A stretch of 64,000 bases of DNA, taken from Paludibacteraceae bacterium. GTDB lineage: Bacteria; Bacteroidota; Bacteroidia; Bacteroidales; Paludibacteraceae. The notes under the pieces are model-generated. The model saw nothing but the letters and a program-made list of their open reading frames with translations. It made no database searches and was not told the origin of the DNA. The stretch is from positions 82,455-146,454 of the forward strand of contig JAKSKR010000002.1 in NCBI GenBank assembly GCA_024401645.1, in the 5' to 3' direction. Made by a program: the position numbers and the translations under genes. This document shows positions 16,597 to 25,166 of the stretch, piece by piece (position 1 is the stretch's first letter; each line of letters starts with the position of its first letter).

Positions 16597-17511
16597 CTAC
16601 TTCCAGTAGTTCTTGTTCAGGCTCAATTTCTTGCACAGACCCTTGGGTAGGCACGTGTAGTGTTTGCCAAGGAAGAAGCCAACGAGTTTGCTAGCGCTTT
16701 GCGCAACGAACGTAACAAGGTTCTTGTAGTCGTGTTCCTTCCACAAAGTGCCAATGATGTACTTGGCTTGTTTTTGTCCCTCGCCAAGTGACGAGAATTC
16801 CTTGAATATTTTCTCGTTATCTTTTTGCGACACACCCTGGTCGAAGTAGCGGTTCAGCACCTTCCAGCACGTATAGTGGTGGGTGTGGCTAATTTTGGCA
16901 TCAGACTCGTATGCAATAGAGTAGCCCGACTTTATCACCTTATAGGCAAACAGCATATCTTCGTTGAAGATGCTGTTGCTGTTAAAACCGTTCAGTTCCC
17001 AAAAGGCTTTGCGGTTATACATGGCGCAGGCATTTGAGCAGAACAGCACCTTAATGCCCATTTCCTTCTTGTCCTTTTCGCTCTTTATGTAGCTTTGTGG
17101 CTTGTAGTTGAAGGCGCGGGCCAGGTACTCCAGCTTGTTATTCTTGTCGGCAATCTGTTGGCCGAAAGAGACAATCACGTTCTCGTCGTGGTTCCTCGCC
17201 AGGTTTTCCAGCAGGTGGCTGTCGGTTGGTATGGCGTCTTGCGTCAAGAAGAGAAGATAGTCGGCATTGCTGAGGCGTGCACCATCGTTTCGGGTGTTGG
17301 CATGGTCAAAGTCCTTGCTTTCCAAGTGCCTTATCTCAATGTTTTCGCTAACCTTGTAGGTGGCGTTGAATACGTCCACATTGCACTGGCCGGTAATGGT
17401 ATTCATTATGAATATCTTATTCGGCTTAATGGTTTGGCGTTCCAGGTTACCCAATATCTGTAGTAACTCGTTGCCCGGATTACAAGTGGGTATTATTACA
17501 TCTATTGTCAT
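16597..17511 (-). CDS. family 2 glycosyltransferase, rhamnosyltransferase-like
   Basis: 304 residues from MTIDVIIPTCNPG; the open frame adds eight residues upstream with no support. GT-A fold signs are the N-terminal 'VIIPTCNPGNELLQ', 'FDHANTRNDGARLSNADYLLFLTQDAIP' with the nucleotide-sugar Asp motif, and 'FNEDMLFAYKVIKSGYSIAY', which carries the ED motif of the active site. The text most resembles rhamnosyltransferases of polysaccharide synthesis, but the donor is uncertain. A hydrophobic C-terminal segment may attach it to the membrane. It lies 24 bp after the flavin reductase gene, sharing its promoter. Confidence 0.83.
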   Translation of the reverse strand: MTIDVIIPTCNPGNELLQILGNLERQTIKPNKIFIMNTITGQCNVDVFNATYKVSENIEIRHLESKDFDHANTRNDGARLSNADYLLFLTQDAIPTDSHLLENLARNHDENVIVSFGQQIADKNNKLEYLARAFNYKPQSYIKSEKDKKEMGIKVLFCSNACAMYNRKAFWELNGFNSNSIFNEDMLFAYKVIKSGYSIAYESDAKISHTHHYTCWKVLNRYFDQGVSQKDNEKIFKEFSSLGEGQKQAKYIIGTLWKEHDYKNLVTFVAQSASKLVGFFLGKHYTCLPKGLCKKLSLNKNYWK

Positions 17512-17535
17512 ACTTCTTCTCCATTTTGGCAGCAC

Positions 17536-18045
17536 TTACTTGCTCCAAACTTTCTCGATGAAGGCGATATAAACGTCGTGGAAATCGTTGTTCGGGAAGT
17601 TCTGTGCTACAAGTTCATTATCGAGGAAAGCCTTTGCGTCGAACTGGTCGACGTAAATCTTGCGGCATTCCATTATTAGTTTGCCTTCGGCGAAGGCCAT
17701 GTTGCCGTTCTCGGTCTCAATAGGGGTGAGGCCTGCCTCTGCCACCTTGTCGCAGTCCCTGCCGCTCTTTCTACCACAGGTCATCAGGGCGTCGCGGTAC
17801 TGTTCTGGCAATACGGTAAGGGTGAACTGGCTTTCTTTTTTCAGGAATTCGTTGGTATAACGTTGTGGACGAATAAAGATGATGGCAATTGGCTTATTGA
17901 ATAAGATGCCCATTGTTCCCCAGCTGGCAGTCATGGTGTTGAACTTGTCTTTCTTACCGGCAGTTACAAGCATCCACTGTTTGCCAATGAGGTCAAACAC
18001 GTTGTCTTTAATAGCACTTGCTTCAATCTCTTTATAGTCTTTCAT
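17536..18045 (-). CDS. flavin reductase family protein
   Basis: 169 residues resembling FMN-binding split-barrel flavin reductases: 'FDLIGKQWMLVTAGKKDKFNTMTASWGTMGILFNKPIAIIFIRPQ' contains the typical TAS.G motif that contacts FMN, followed by 'YTNEFLKKESQFTLTVL'. The family transfers electrons from NAD(P)H to flavin or binds FMN for other redox work. The enzyme is soluble and cytoplasmic. A well-formed minus-strand promoter precedes it and a glycosyltransferase gene follows. Confidence 0.85.
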   Translation of the reverse strand: MKDYKEIEASAIKDNVFDLIGKQWMLVTAGKKDKFNTMTASWGTMGILFNKPIAIIFIRPQRYTNEFLKKESQFTLTVLPEQYRDALMTCGRKSGRDCDKVAEAGLTPIETENGNMAFAEGKLIMECRKIYVDQFDAKAFLDNELVAQNFPNNDFHDVYIAFIEKVWSK

Positions 18046-18078
18046 TTTTCTTTCTGTTTTTTATTGATTTACTTATGA

Positions 18079-18108
18079 CAAATATACAAAACCCTACAAC
18101 AAAAACAA
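18079..18108 (-). promoter_or_regulatory. minus-strand promoter of the flavin reductase gene
   Basis: Read on the minus strand: TTG (18108-18106), 19 bp, TATATTTG (18086-18079), 33 bp before the start codon at 18045. Confidence 0.7.
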
Positions 18109-18153
18109 CTTTTTACCGGTTTTTCTGCATGTGTCGGGCCTTTTTTCTGCAGT

Positions 18154-18888
18154 CTACAGCAAAGCCTGGCTCTCGAGGTGGGTAATAAGGCTATCGTCAA
18201 TAATGGCATTGCCGGTTAGCCTGCGGTGCACCTGCATGGTTGCCACCACGTCCTTCTCGCAGTAGGTGGCAATGCGGTCGTAGTTCTTCTCGTTATAGAA
18301 GACACCGGCCACCTCGCTACCGTCAATGTCGTCTTTTGGCGACGGCACACCCAGCACGGCACAGAGCAGTTTCAGCTGGGCAGAGTAGCGGTAGGCCCCA
18401 CATTTCCACATCTCCATCGTGTCGTATATGGGCGACTCCCAAGGCTTCTTCTCGGCTAGTTGCAACTGGTCGGGAACCGGCACGTTAAGGATGAGCATGC
18501 GGCGAATGATGTAGGGAATGTCGAACTCCTTGGCGTTGTGGCCGCAGAAGTGGGTGATGCTCATACGCTTCTTAACAAGCATTTCGCTGAACTTTTCCAA
18601 AACCTGTTTCTCGTTCGGACCATAGAACGAGCTCACGCAAAAGCGCATTTCGGCACTGTCTTTGCTCTTGTAGTAGGCGCCAAACGAAATGCAGACAATG
18701 CGACCAAACTCGGCATAGAGGCCGGCTTGCTGAATGTGTTCCTCGGGTGTCATTTCCTCGTTGTCGGCATTCAGTTTTGCCATTTTCTCATCCCAAAGGT
18801 GCTGCATGGTTTCGTCGTTCTGGTCAACCAGGGCCTGCATGGGGGCTGTTTCAATGTCAAGAAACAGTATTTTTGTCAGTTCTACCAT
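18154..18888 (-). CDS. DEDDy 3'-5' exonuclease (PolB-like predicted family)
   Basis: 244 residues with the DnaQ-like exonuclease motifs: Exo I 'LFLDIETAPM' (Asp, Glu), Exo II 'CGHNAKEFDIPYIIRRM' (Asp) and Exo III 'YDRIATYCEKDVVAT' (Tyr and Asp, the DEDDy form). The arrangement matches a family of predicted 3'-5' exonucleases related to the proofreading domain of family B polymerases. No polymerase domain is present. The substrate is probably single-stranded DNA or RNA. It is divergent from grpE. Confidence 0.85.
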   Translation of the reverse strand: MVELTKILFLDIETAPMQALVDQNDETMQHLWDEKMAKLNADNEEMTPEEHIQQAGLYAEFGRIVCISFGAYYKSKDSAEMRFCVSSFYGPNEKQVLEKFSEMLVKKRMSITHFCGHNAKEFDIPYIIRRMLILNVPVPDQLQLAEKKPWESPIYDTMEMWKCGAYRYSAQLKLLCAVLGVPSPKDDIDGSEVAGVFYNEKNYDRIATYCEKDVVATMQVHRRLTGNAIIDDSLITHLESQALL

Positions 18889-18960
18889 CTGTTTGTATGT
18901 TTTCTAGTTATCTATTCCAAATTTCGTGCAAATTATGTCATAATAATTAAAAACGACTGA

Positions 18961-18997
18961 AAAAATGGCAGAGATTTTTAACTTTTCTGCCATTTTT
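18961..18997 (+). terminator. perfect 12-bp hairpin in the exonuclease/grpE divergent gap
   Basis: AAAAATGGCAGA (18961-18972) pairs with TCTGCCATTTTT (18986-18997). It looks like a terminator, yet no gene ends here: the exonuclease gene starts at 18888 and grpE at 19105. It could act as an attenuator in a long grpE leader or as an insulator. Confidence 0.5.
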
Positions 18998-19104
18998 GGT
19001 TTTCTTTGCCGTTTGGTCTATCTTTTGCAGTTAGTTAATAGAGTTACTCTATATAGTGGCTTATGGCATTTTTCAAATTTGTAAAAAATAAAATAAGATA
19101 TATT

Positions 19105-19707
19105 ATGAGCGAAGAAAATGAAGAAGTAAAGCAGAGCGAGGAAGCCCAGGCTGCCGAGGCTAATGCGAATGCTGAACAGGCCGAAGGCGCACAGGCAGAA
19201 GCTGCACAGCCGGAAGCTGAACTTACTCCCGAAGAGAAGTTGGCTGCAAAGGAAGCCGAATTCGAAGCTTTCAAGGAAGAGAAGCGTAACGAGTACCTCT
19301 TGCTGTATGCCGATTTCGAAAACTACAAGAAACGTGCTTTCAAGGAAAAGACCGACGCCATCTTCTTGGCAAAGAAGGTCATCTTGGAAGATATGCTTTC
19401 TGTGGTCGACGACTTCGAACGTGGCTTGAAGGAAATGGAAAAGAACGACGACGAGGCTGTTAAGGCTTTGAAGGAAGGTGTAGACAACATCTACCGCAAG
19501 TTCATCAACTTCCTTTCCCAGAAGGGTGTTACTGCTATCGATACCACCGACAAGGATTTCGATACCGACTTCCACGAGGCTATTGCCATGGTGCCAACAC
19601 CGGGCATGAACAACAAGGTTATCGACTGCACCCAGAAGGGCTACATGCTTGGCGACAAGGTTATGCGTCACGCCAAGGTGGTGGTTGCTCAAGATCCTAA
19701 CGCTTAA
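19105..19707 (+). CDS. grpE: nucleotide exchange factor GrpE
   Basis: GrpE releases ADP from DnaK in the Hsp70 cycle. 200 residues from [14 protein letters not shown]; the in-frame ATG at 19063 would add an AT-rich stretch with no family match. An acidic, Ala/Glu-rich N-terminus leads to the long helix and beta-wing ('[20 protein letters not shown]', '[19 protein letters not shown]', '[15 protein letters not shown]'). A TATCTTTTG box lies at 19019-19027. dnaJ follows after 14 bp, forming the usual chaperone operon. dnaK is not in the window. Confidence 0.94.
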   Translation: MSEENEEVKQSEEAQAAEANANAEQAEGAQAEAAQPEAELTPEEKLAAKEAEFEAFKEEKRNEYLLLYADFENYKKRAFKEKTDAIFLAKKVILEDMLSVVDDFERGLKEMEKNDDEAVKALKEGVDNIYRKFINFLSQKGVTAIDTTDKDFDTDFHEAIAMVPTPGMNNKVIDCTQKGYMLGDKVMRHAKVVVAQDPNA

Positions 19708-19721
19708 ATCTTTTTTCAATT

Positions 19722-20882
19722 ATGGCTTCAGATAGAGATTACTACGAAATACTAGGGGTAAGCAAGACTGCTACCGATGCAGAAATCAAGTCTGCATACC
19801 GCAAAATGGCAGTTAAGTATCACCCCGACCGTCAGACCGACAAGTCGGAGGCTGAAAAGAAGGAGGCTGAAGAAATGTTTAAGGAAGCAGCCGAAGCTTA
19901 TTCCGTCCTCAGCGATCCGCAGAAACGCCAACGCTACGACCAGTTCGGTAAGGCTGGTGTCGATGGTGGTGCCGGTGGCTTTGGCGGCTTCGGCGGTGGC
20001 ATGAACATGGACGACATCTTCAGCCAGTTCGGCGATATTTTTGGTGGTGCGTTCGGTGGCGGCTTTGGTGGTGGCGGTCAGTCTCGCCATGTCAACCAGG
20101 GTTCTAACATCCGCATCAAGGTTAAGCTTTCGTTGAAGGAAATTGCCAACGGTTGCGAAAAGAAGTTGAAGGTGCCTCATTACGTGTCTTGTCCCGACTG
20201 TAACGGAACAGGTGCCGAAGGTAACGACTTCTCTTCATGTACGGCTTGTAACGGTTCGGGCTATGTTACCCGTGTGCAGCGTACCATTTTGGGCGCTATG
20301 CAGACGCGTTCGGCTTGTCCTACTTGCGGCGGCGAAGGTAAGACCATCAATAAGAAGTGTAAGAAGTGTAAGGGCGAAGGCGTCATCAAGCAGGAAGACG
20401 TTGTTTCGTTCAACATACCTGCCGGTGTGCAGAGTGGCATGACGCTTACCGTGCGCGGTAAGGGTAATGCGCCTCGCCGTGGTGGCGTAACAGGCGACTT
20501 GCTTGTTGTGGTTGAAGAAGAGGCTCATGACGATTTGCTACGCGACGGCGACGACCTCATCTACAACGCACTCATCCCTGTCTATACTGCCATCTTGGGT
20601 GGTACTGTCGAGGTGCCTACTGTCGACGGTAAGGCCAAGATTAAGGTAGACCCAGGTACCCAACCCGACAAGGTGCTCCGCCTTCGTGGCAAGGGACTTC
20701 CGCACTTGCAGGGCTATGGCTCGGGCGACTTGTTGGTGCGCATTGGCGTTTACATTCCTGAAAACCTTTCACGCGACGAAAAGAAGATTTTCGAAAAGTT
20801 CCAAGACTCTCCAGAAAACTTCGAACCGACCGATTCGGCAAGAAAGACTTTCAACGAGAACTTTAAGCAGATGTACGATTAA
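19722..20882 (+). CDS. dnaJ: chaperone DnaJ
   Basis: A complete class A Hsp40 of 386 residues. J domain with HPD ('[10 protein letters not shown]'), then a Gly/Phe-rich stretch ('[19 protein letters not shown]'). Next comes a zinc domain of four CxxCxGxG-type repeats ([32 protein letters not shown]), and finally the client-binding C-terminal beta-sandwiches. It stimulates DnaK ATPase and delivers unfolded proteins. Second gene of the grpE-dnaJ operon; a palindromic repeat and a strong terminator follow. Confidence 0.96.
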   Translation: MASDRDYYEILGVSKTATDAEIKSAYRKMAVKYHPDRQTDKSEAEKKEAEEMFKEAAEAYSVLSDPQKRQRYDQFGKAGVDGGAGGFGGFGGGMNMDDIFSQFGDIFGGAFGGGFGGGGQSRHVNQGSNIRIKVKLSLKEIANGCEKKLKVPHYVSCPDCNGTGAEGNDFSSCTACNGSGYVTRVQRTILGAMQTRSACPTCGGEGKTINKKCKKCKGEGVIKQEDVVSFNIPAGVQSGMTLTVRGKGNAPRRGGVTGDLLVVVEEEAHDDLLRDGDDLIYNALIPVYTAILGGTVEVPTVDGKAKIKVDPGTQPDKVLRLRGKGLPHLQGYGSGDLLVRIGVYIPENLSRDEKKIFEKFQDSPENFEPTDSARKTFNENFKQMYD

Positions 20883-20905
20883 AAGCTGTATTCAAATAAA
20901 TTATT

Positions 20906-20947
20906 GAAGCTGTTTAAAATTTTTCCGTAAAAATCTTAAACAACTTC
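20906..20947. repeat. full palindromic copy of the GAAGCTGTTTAAA repeat
   Basis: GAAGCTGTTTAA (20906-20917) and TTAAACAACTTC (20936-20947) match at 11 of 12 positions, and ATTTTT pairs with AAAAAT inside, around CCGT. Partial copies lie at 10902, 37238, 46474 and 48084. Confidence 0.7.
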
Positions 20948-20952
20948 TTAAG

Positions 20953-20989
20953 GCATGCCGAATTTTTGGTTCTGGCATGCTTTTTTTTG
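20953..20989 (+). terminator. intrinsic terminator of grpE-dnaJ
   Basis: GCATGCC (20953-20959) pairs with GGCATGC (20974-20980), followed directly by a run of eight T. Confidence 0.82.
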
Positions 20990-20995
20990 TTCAAC

Positions 20996-21026
20996 TTGAA
21001 AATGGTTCGTTTTTTTATTATTTTTG
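20996..21026 (+). promoter_or_regulatory. Bacteroidetes-type promoter downstream of dnaJ
   Basis: TTG (20996-20998), 20 bp, TATTTTTG (21019-21026). The next start codon is 220 bp away, so it probably serves an RNA or a long leader. Confidence 0.75.
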
Positions 21027-21032
21027 TAAAAA

Positions 21033-21209
21033 GTTGTATTAGAAAGTGAGATGGGCGGGATTTTGGTATTTTGCACATATTTCTAATTTTTGCTTTAGGG
21101 GTGGCTGTAGGTGCCAATTAGCTGTTGGTTTAACCTTATGTTGTTTTGTGCGGTAAATGAAACTTTCTCCCCCAATAGGTAAACACTGTACCCAAGTACG
21201 TGCTTTTTT
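21033..21209 (+). ncRNA. candidate structured RNA, about 177 nt
   Basis: The start is inferred 7 bp after the -7 box and the end from a terminator-like hairpin (CAC-GTAC, loop CCAA, GTAC-GTG, 21184-21202) followed by six T. GGGCGGGA (21053-21060) pairs with TCTCCCCC (21166-21173) with one mismatch. Above an internal loop, TTGCACA (21071-21077) pairs with TGTGCGG (21147-21153), extended by ATT/AAT. This rod with a central bubble recalls 6S RNA in size and shape. Identity is not established, and a long regulatory leader for the peptide gene at 21248 is the alternative. Together with the dnaJ terminator it fills the 365 bp between dnaJ and that gene. Confidence 0.45.
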
Positions 21210-21247
21210 GTTTGAAAGAATTAATAATTATAAAAATATAAGGACAA

Positions 21248-21373
21248 ATGATTAAAAAAGAATTTGAAGAATCTCTATTGGAGATTAACTTTTTCATGGT
21301 TAACGACGTTGTTTCAACCTCCGATTTAGAAGAGGGTGATACCGAAGACATAACTAATGGTGGTGAATTCTAA
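21248..21373 (+). CDS. 41-residue small protein, acidic, C-terminal Gly-Gly
   Basis: ATG at 21248 preceded by AAGGA, stop at 21371-21373. The peptide starts MIKKEFEESLLEINFFMVND, continues VVSTSDLEEGD and ends NGGEF. It is short for automatic calling but has a plausible ribosome site and lies 18 bp before a lipoprotein gene in the same direction. The hydrophobic-F..ND.V.TS pattern followed by an acidic Gly-rich tail resembles short uncharacterised peptides I recall from Prevotella-like genomes. The Gly-Gly near the end recalls precursor leaders, but only two residues follow it. Function unknown. Confidence 0.55.
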   Translation: MIKKEFEESLLEINFFMVNDVVSTSDLEEGDTEDITNGGEF

Positions 21374-21391
21374 AAAAGTAATGCTAATACG

Positions 21392-22849
21392 ATGAAAAAA
21401 ATACATTATCTTTCGTCTGCCCTGTTTTTAGCAGGTTTGTCTCTTTTCTCTTGTTCGAAGGAAATGGCCGAAGATGAGAAAGAATCTGCCGACAACAACC
21501 GTGTTTTCCTGAAATCTATTTTCGCAACACTCGAGGGACAGGAAAAAAATACCCTACGCACCAAGTTGGTACAAGATGGCGAAACTTTCAAGCTGTCTTG
21601 GAACATTGGCGATAAGATTGTTGTTGGCGATGGACAACATTCTGCTTATTATCAGAATTCTTCTAGCGATAGCTCTAAATTCGAATTCGTTTCTGGCGAA
21701 GCTCTCAATCCCGAAAAAGGACTAATGGCTTTCTATCCTAGTACGGCCGAAACTTCACAGAACCATACGCAGATTTTCTTCGACTTTACTGCCGATTCTA
21801 TCCAACCTTATACCGATAAGGGACTTCTTGCCGAGAATGTTTACCCTATGCTTGCTACTGTCGATGAAGAGGGTAAGGCAAAGTTCATGAACCTTTTCTC
21901 TGTTTTGCGCATTAATGTGAAACCTGCCAACTCTTCAGAAGATTATGCCGTTAAGAGCATTACTTTGAGGCGTGCTAGCGGTGCAGATTTGTCTGGAAAT
22001 TTCACATGCACGTTCAGTACTATTGCCGACAAAACTGTTCCCACAATAGTTTCCACTTCATCTGCTAACAATAGTGTGACTCTATTATGTAAAGATCCGG
22101 TCAAGATTGGTTCTGGTAAGATTTTCTATATTGCCGTTCCTTATGGTTCTTACACCGGCCTTCAGGTACAGGTCAACCTCTCTAACAACTATTCTTACAT
22201 CGACTCCCCACGTCCTTCAAAGTTCTTCGAACGTTCTAAATACTACACAACTTCTATTGCCGTTGGCGCACCAAGCGAAAAGGTTCGCGAATGTGTCGAT
22301 TTAGGCATTGCCAGCGGTCGCCTTTGGGCTACTTGCAACGTAGGTGGCAATAACGTAACAGACTGTGGTGGCTTCTATGCTTATGGCGAAGTTCAGGAAA
22401 AGTCTAGCTACACCTGGACAAACTATAAGTTTATTGGCGACAACAAGAAATATGCTTGCGAGAGTGGACTTATGTATTTGGAGAATGAAGACGATGCTGC
22501 TTATGTGAATTGGGGTCCTTCTTGGGGTACGCCAGATTATAACGATTTTGCCGACCTTCTTCGCACTTGTTCTTGGGAATACGTGAATAATTATAAGGGC
22601 TCAATTATCAGTGGACGTTTGGCTACTTCTAAAGTTAATCACATGCAGCTTTTCTTCCCATCTGTTGGTTTTAAGGTCGATAGCCGATGGCCGGGTGATA
22701 CTGGTTACTATATGGCAAAGAATTGTAATAGCGACGACACTAACGCTGTGTTTGTAGTGTCTGAATCTATTGTAACCTATGACTTTAAGTTGCAGGTCGT
22801 ACGCAACGGTATTAATGTGCGTGCCGTAACAACAAGAATTGGTGAATAA
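21392..22849 (+). CDS. fimbrillin-like lipoprotein with C-terminal Fib_succ_major-type domain
   Basis: 485 residues. The signal has lipobox LFSC (about Cys21). The N-terminal 270 residues resemble Bacteroidetes fimbrillin-like or Mfa-type surface proteins ('TKLVQDGETFKLSWNIGDKI', 'GLMAFYPS'). Residues 295-480 carry the Fibrobacter-type major domain, starting 'CVDLGIASGRLWATCNVGG' and containing 'YGEVQEKSSYTWTNYKF'. The combination suggests a surface-exposed lipoprotein with adhesive or structural function, which is inferred. The second domain is shared with the gene at 42403. A bidirectional terminator follows. Confidence 0.75.
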   Translation: MKKIHYLSSALFLAGLSLFSCSKEMAEDEKESADNNRVFLKSIFATLEGQEKNTLRTKLVQDGETFKLSWNIGDKIVVGDGQHSAYYQNSSSDSSKFEFVSGEALNPEKGLMAFYPSTAETSQNHTQIFFDFTADSIQPYTDKGLLAENVYPMLATVDEEGKAKFMNLFSVLRINVKPANSSEDYAVKSITLRRASGADLSGNFTCTFSTIADKTVPTIVSTSSANNSVTLLCKDPVKIGSGKIFYIAVPYGSYTGLQVQVNLSNNYSYIDSPRPSKFFERSKYYTTSIAVGAPSEKVRECVDLGIASGRLWATCNVGGNNVTDCGGFYAYGEVQEKSSYTWTNYKFIGDNKKYACESGLMYLENEDDAAYVNWGPSWGTPDYNDFADLLRTCSWEYVNNYKGSIISGRLATSKVNHMQLFFPSVGFKVDSRWPGDTGYYMAKNCNSDDTNAVFVVSESIVTYDFKLQVVRNGINVRAVTTRIGE

Positions 22850-22871
22850 CGGCGGTGGCCGTAACTAAATA

Positions 22872-22904
22872 AAAAGCCTTTCGCAATCGCGAAAGGCTTT
22901 TTTA
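22872..22904. terminator. bidirectional terminator between convergent genes
   Basis: AAAAGCCTTTCGC (22872-22884), loop AATC, GCGAAAGGCTTTT (22889-22901), with A on the left and T on the right. It serves the lipoprotein gene and the minus-strand genes from 24305. Confidence 0.85.
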
Positions 22905-22931
22905 TGCGGTCAATACAGAAAAGTGTTGTCT

Positions 22932-23264
22932 TTACTTCTTGGCTTCCATGTATATCTGTTTCTTGTGGTTGCTGCCCATGTCTTCGGTCAAAAGGAAATG
23001 GCCAATGCCTATTGGGGCGCTTGCCAATATTATGCGCAAGTGGTTCTTCGCCTTATCTTCTAGGGGCTCAATCACGGTTGTGTATATAATCTCTTGATCT
23101 GTTCCCTTTAGGGTTACCTTGGTTGGTGTGTCTATTACTACGTCTATGAAAATCTTCTCTCGGCTAATTCTTGCATTAGCGTCAGCGTTTTCTAGATTTT
23201 TAAGTGAAATGAACAGTTCCTGTCCGTCTTCTGTTGTGGTTAAACCGTTTTTCTTTGCTCCCAT
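22932..23264 (-). CDS. hypothetical protein, 110 residues
   Basis: A small soluble-looking protein with no signal peptide or membrane segment ('NGLTTTEDGQELFISLKNLENADANARISREKIFIDVVIDTPTKV'), apparently beta-rich. The start is 3 bp after the ApbE stop, so both are probably co-transcribed. No family recognised. Its partner gene hints at a role near flavin attachment or envelope redox chemistry, but nothing in the sequence shows this. Confidence 0.62.
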   Translation of the reverse strand: MGAKKNGLTTTEDGQELFISLKNLENADANARISREKIFIDVVIDTPTKVTLKGTDQEIIYTTVIEPLEDKAKNHLRIILASAPIGIGHFLLTEDMGSNHKKQIYMEAKK

Positions 23265-23267
23265 TCT

Positions 23268-24305
23268 TTAATCTTGTTGTTGCAGTTTCTCGAAGCCCTT
23301 TGTGCAGGTTTCTACATAGTTGTTGTCTTTGTCGCTATATATGAAGTAACCTTCCAGTTCTGGAATGGATTCTATCAGCTCCTTTGCCTTCTCTACGCCC
23401 AAAACCATACATGCGGTTGCGTAGGCATCTGCCTCCATGCAGGTTGGCCCATATATGGTGGCACTCAATAGGTTGTGGTCAACGGGGTGGCCTGTGTGCG
23501 GATTAATGGTGTGGGCATATTTCTTACCGTCTTTGTAGTAGAACTGGCGGTAGTTGCCCGACGTTGCCAAACCACCTTTGCCTATGTGTATGAGTGTCTG
23601 TATCTCGTTCTGTTGTTGGGTGCTGTCGTCTTGTGGCTTGGTTATGCCCAGGCACCAGGGCTTGCCTTTCTCGTTGTGGCCCTTTACCACGCATTCGCCA
23701 CCAATTTCAACCATGTAGTTCTCAACCCCGTGCTTTTCCAGAAGTTGAGCCACAACGTCGCTCGAGTAGCCTTTCGCAATAGCCGAAGCGTCTAGCATTA
23801 CCAGGCTGTCGCTTTTTACAATGCGGTTGCCGTTCAGCTTTATCTTTTGGTAACCTATGTGGGGCATTATTTTCTGAATCTCCTCTTCGGTTACGTTGGC
23901 TTTCTTGTCGAAACCGAATCCCCATGCGTTTACCAGTGGGGCTACGGTCATGTCAAATGCGCCCCCTGTCTTTTCCGATATGGCTTGACCAACGTTGAAG
24001 ACAGTCTTGAAGTACTCGTCTACGACTACGGTTGTGTCGTTCTGGTTGATGCGGCTGATGATGGAATTTTTCTGGAAGGTAGATAGCGACTGGTCAAACA
24101 GCTTGAACTCGTCTTCATATTCTCCTTGCAACGACTTACCATCCTTAATTTCATAGGTGATGTGGTAGATGGTTCCATGCACCTTACCTTCTTCGTAAAC
24201 GTACTGCAAGCCGTTGTCTTTGGTTGCCTTTTTTTTGTTGCTTACGAAACCGATTATGGCCAGAATGATGAGAATGGCGGTTCCAAATACCTGTCGTTTT
24301 GTCAT
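23268..24305 (-). CDS. apbE: FAD:protein FMN transferase (ApbE)
   Basis: 345 residues from MTKRQVFGTAILI; the frame is open for 16 more residues upstream without support. A single N-terminal hydrophobic segment would anchor or export it to the periplasmic face. ApbE motifs are present: 'ISEKTGGAFDMTVAPLVNAWGF', 'LDASAIAKGYSSDVVAQLL', 'VEIGGECVVKG' and 'AHTINPHTGHPV'. The enzyme attaches FMN to threonines of NqrB/C or RnfG/D subunits, typically. No Nqr or Rnf gene is in the window. A TATATTTG box lies upstream on the minus strand (24329-24322). Confidence 0.92.
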   Translation of the reverse strand: MTKRQVFGTAILIILAIIGFVSNKKKATKDNGLQYVYEEGKVHGTIYHITYEIKDGKSLQGEYEDEFKLFDQSLSTFQKNSIISRINQNDTTVVVDEYFKTVFNVGQAISEKTGGAFDMTVAPLVNAWGFGFDKKANVTEEEIQKIMPHIGYQKIKLNGNRIVKSDSLVMLDASAIAKGYSSDVVAQLLEKHGVENYMVEIGGECVVKGHNEKGKPWCLGITKPQDDSTQQQNEIQTLIHIGKGGLATSGNYRQFYYKDGKKYAHTINPHTGHPVDHNLLSATIYGPTCMEADAYATACMVLGVEKAKELIESIPELEGYFIYSDKDNNYVETCTKGFEKLQQQD

Positions 24306-24479
24306 AATAAGAAAATTTGTGCAAATATAACGATAATTGCCGTTTTGCTTCATCTATTCTTACTATTTTACCCGAAAATAGCGCCGTTTCCCAATGCGCC
24401 CCTCTTGTTAAGTTATAGGACTTTGGTTCTATGTTATAAGTTTATTTGTGTATCTTTGTGTAAATAAATTTGTAAAGTA

Positions 24480-25160
24480 ATGCGCATCGACATTTTATCG
24501 GCAGTACCCGAACTTTTAGAAAGTCCGTTAAGCCATTCCATCATAAAAAGAGCCATCAACAAAGGCTTGGCCGAAATTCACATTCACAACATTCGCGACT
24601 ATACGCTCGACAAGCATAAGAAGATTGACGACTATGCCTTTGGTTTCAGTGCCGGCATGGTCATGCAGATTGAACCCATCGACCGCCTCATCACCCATTT
24701 GAAGAGTGAGCGCGAGTACGACGAAGTCATCTACACCTCGCCCGACGGTGAGGTCTTCGACCAGCCAATGGCCAACTCAATGTCGCTTCTCAACAACGTC
24801 ATCATTCTTTGCGGACATTACAAGGGCATTGACCACCGCATTCGCGAACACCTCATCACCAAGGAGGTGTCGGTTGGCGACTTTGTGCTCACCGGTGGCG
24901 AGTTGGCGGCTTGCATCATGGCCGATGCCGTTATCCGCCTCATTCCTGGTGCTATGAGTGACGTCGAGTCTGCTTTGTCCGACTCTTTCCAAGACAACTT
25001 GTTGGCACCGCCTGTCTATAGCCGTCCTGCCGAATATAAGGGCTGGAGGGTGCCCGATATCCTCTTGTCGGGCAACGAGGCAAAGGTTAAGGAATGGGAG
25101 TACGAGCAGGCACTGGCGCGTACCAAGGCTTTGCGTCCCGATTTGCTAAACAAGAAATAA
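24480..25160 (+). CDS. trmD: tRNA (guanine-N1-)-methyltransferase TrmD
   Basis: TrmD methylates G37 of tRNAs to prevent frameshifts. 226 residues with the start [20 protein letters not shown], and the SAM-binding trefoil-knot motifs '[15 protein letters not shown]' and '[25 protein letters not shown]', then the C-terminal helix '[22 protein letters not shown]'. Length and motifs are complete. TATCTTTG (24451-24458) is a likely -7 box. The MscS gene starts 6 bp after the stop, so the two probably form an operon. In other phyla trmD usually sits with rplS and rimM, which are absent here. Confidence 0.95.
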   Translation: MRIDILSAVPELLESPLSHSIIKRAINKGLAEIHIHNIRDYTLDKHKKIDDYAFGFSAGMVMQIEPIDRLITHLKSEREYDEVIYTSPDGEVFDQPMANSMSLLNNVIILCGHYKGIDHRIREHLITKEVSVGDFVLTGGELAACIMADAVIRLIPGAMSDVESALSDSFQDNLLAPPVYSRPAEYKGWRVPDILLSGNEAKVKEWEYEQALARTKALRPDLLNKK

Positions 25161-25166
25161 GCCTTT

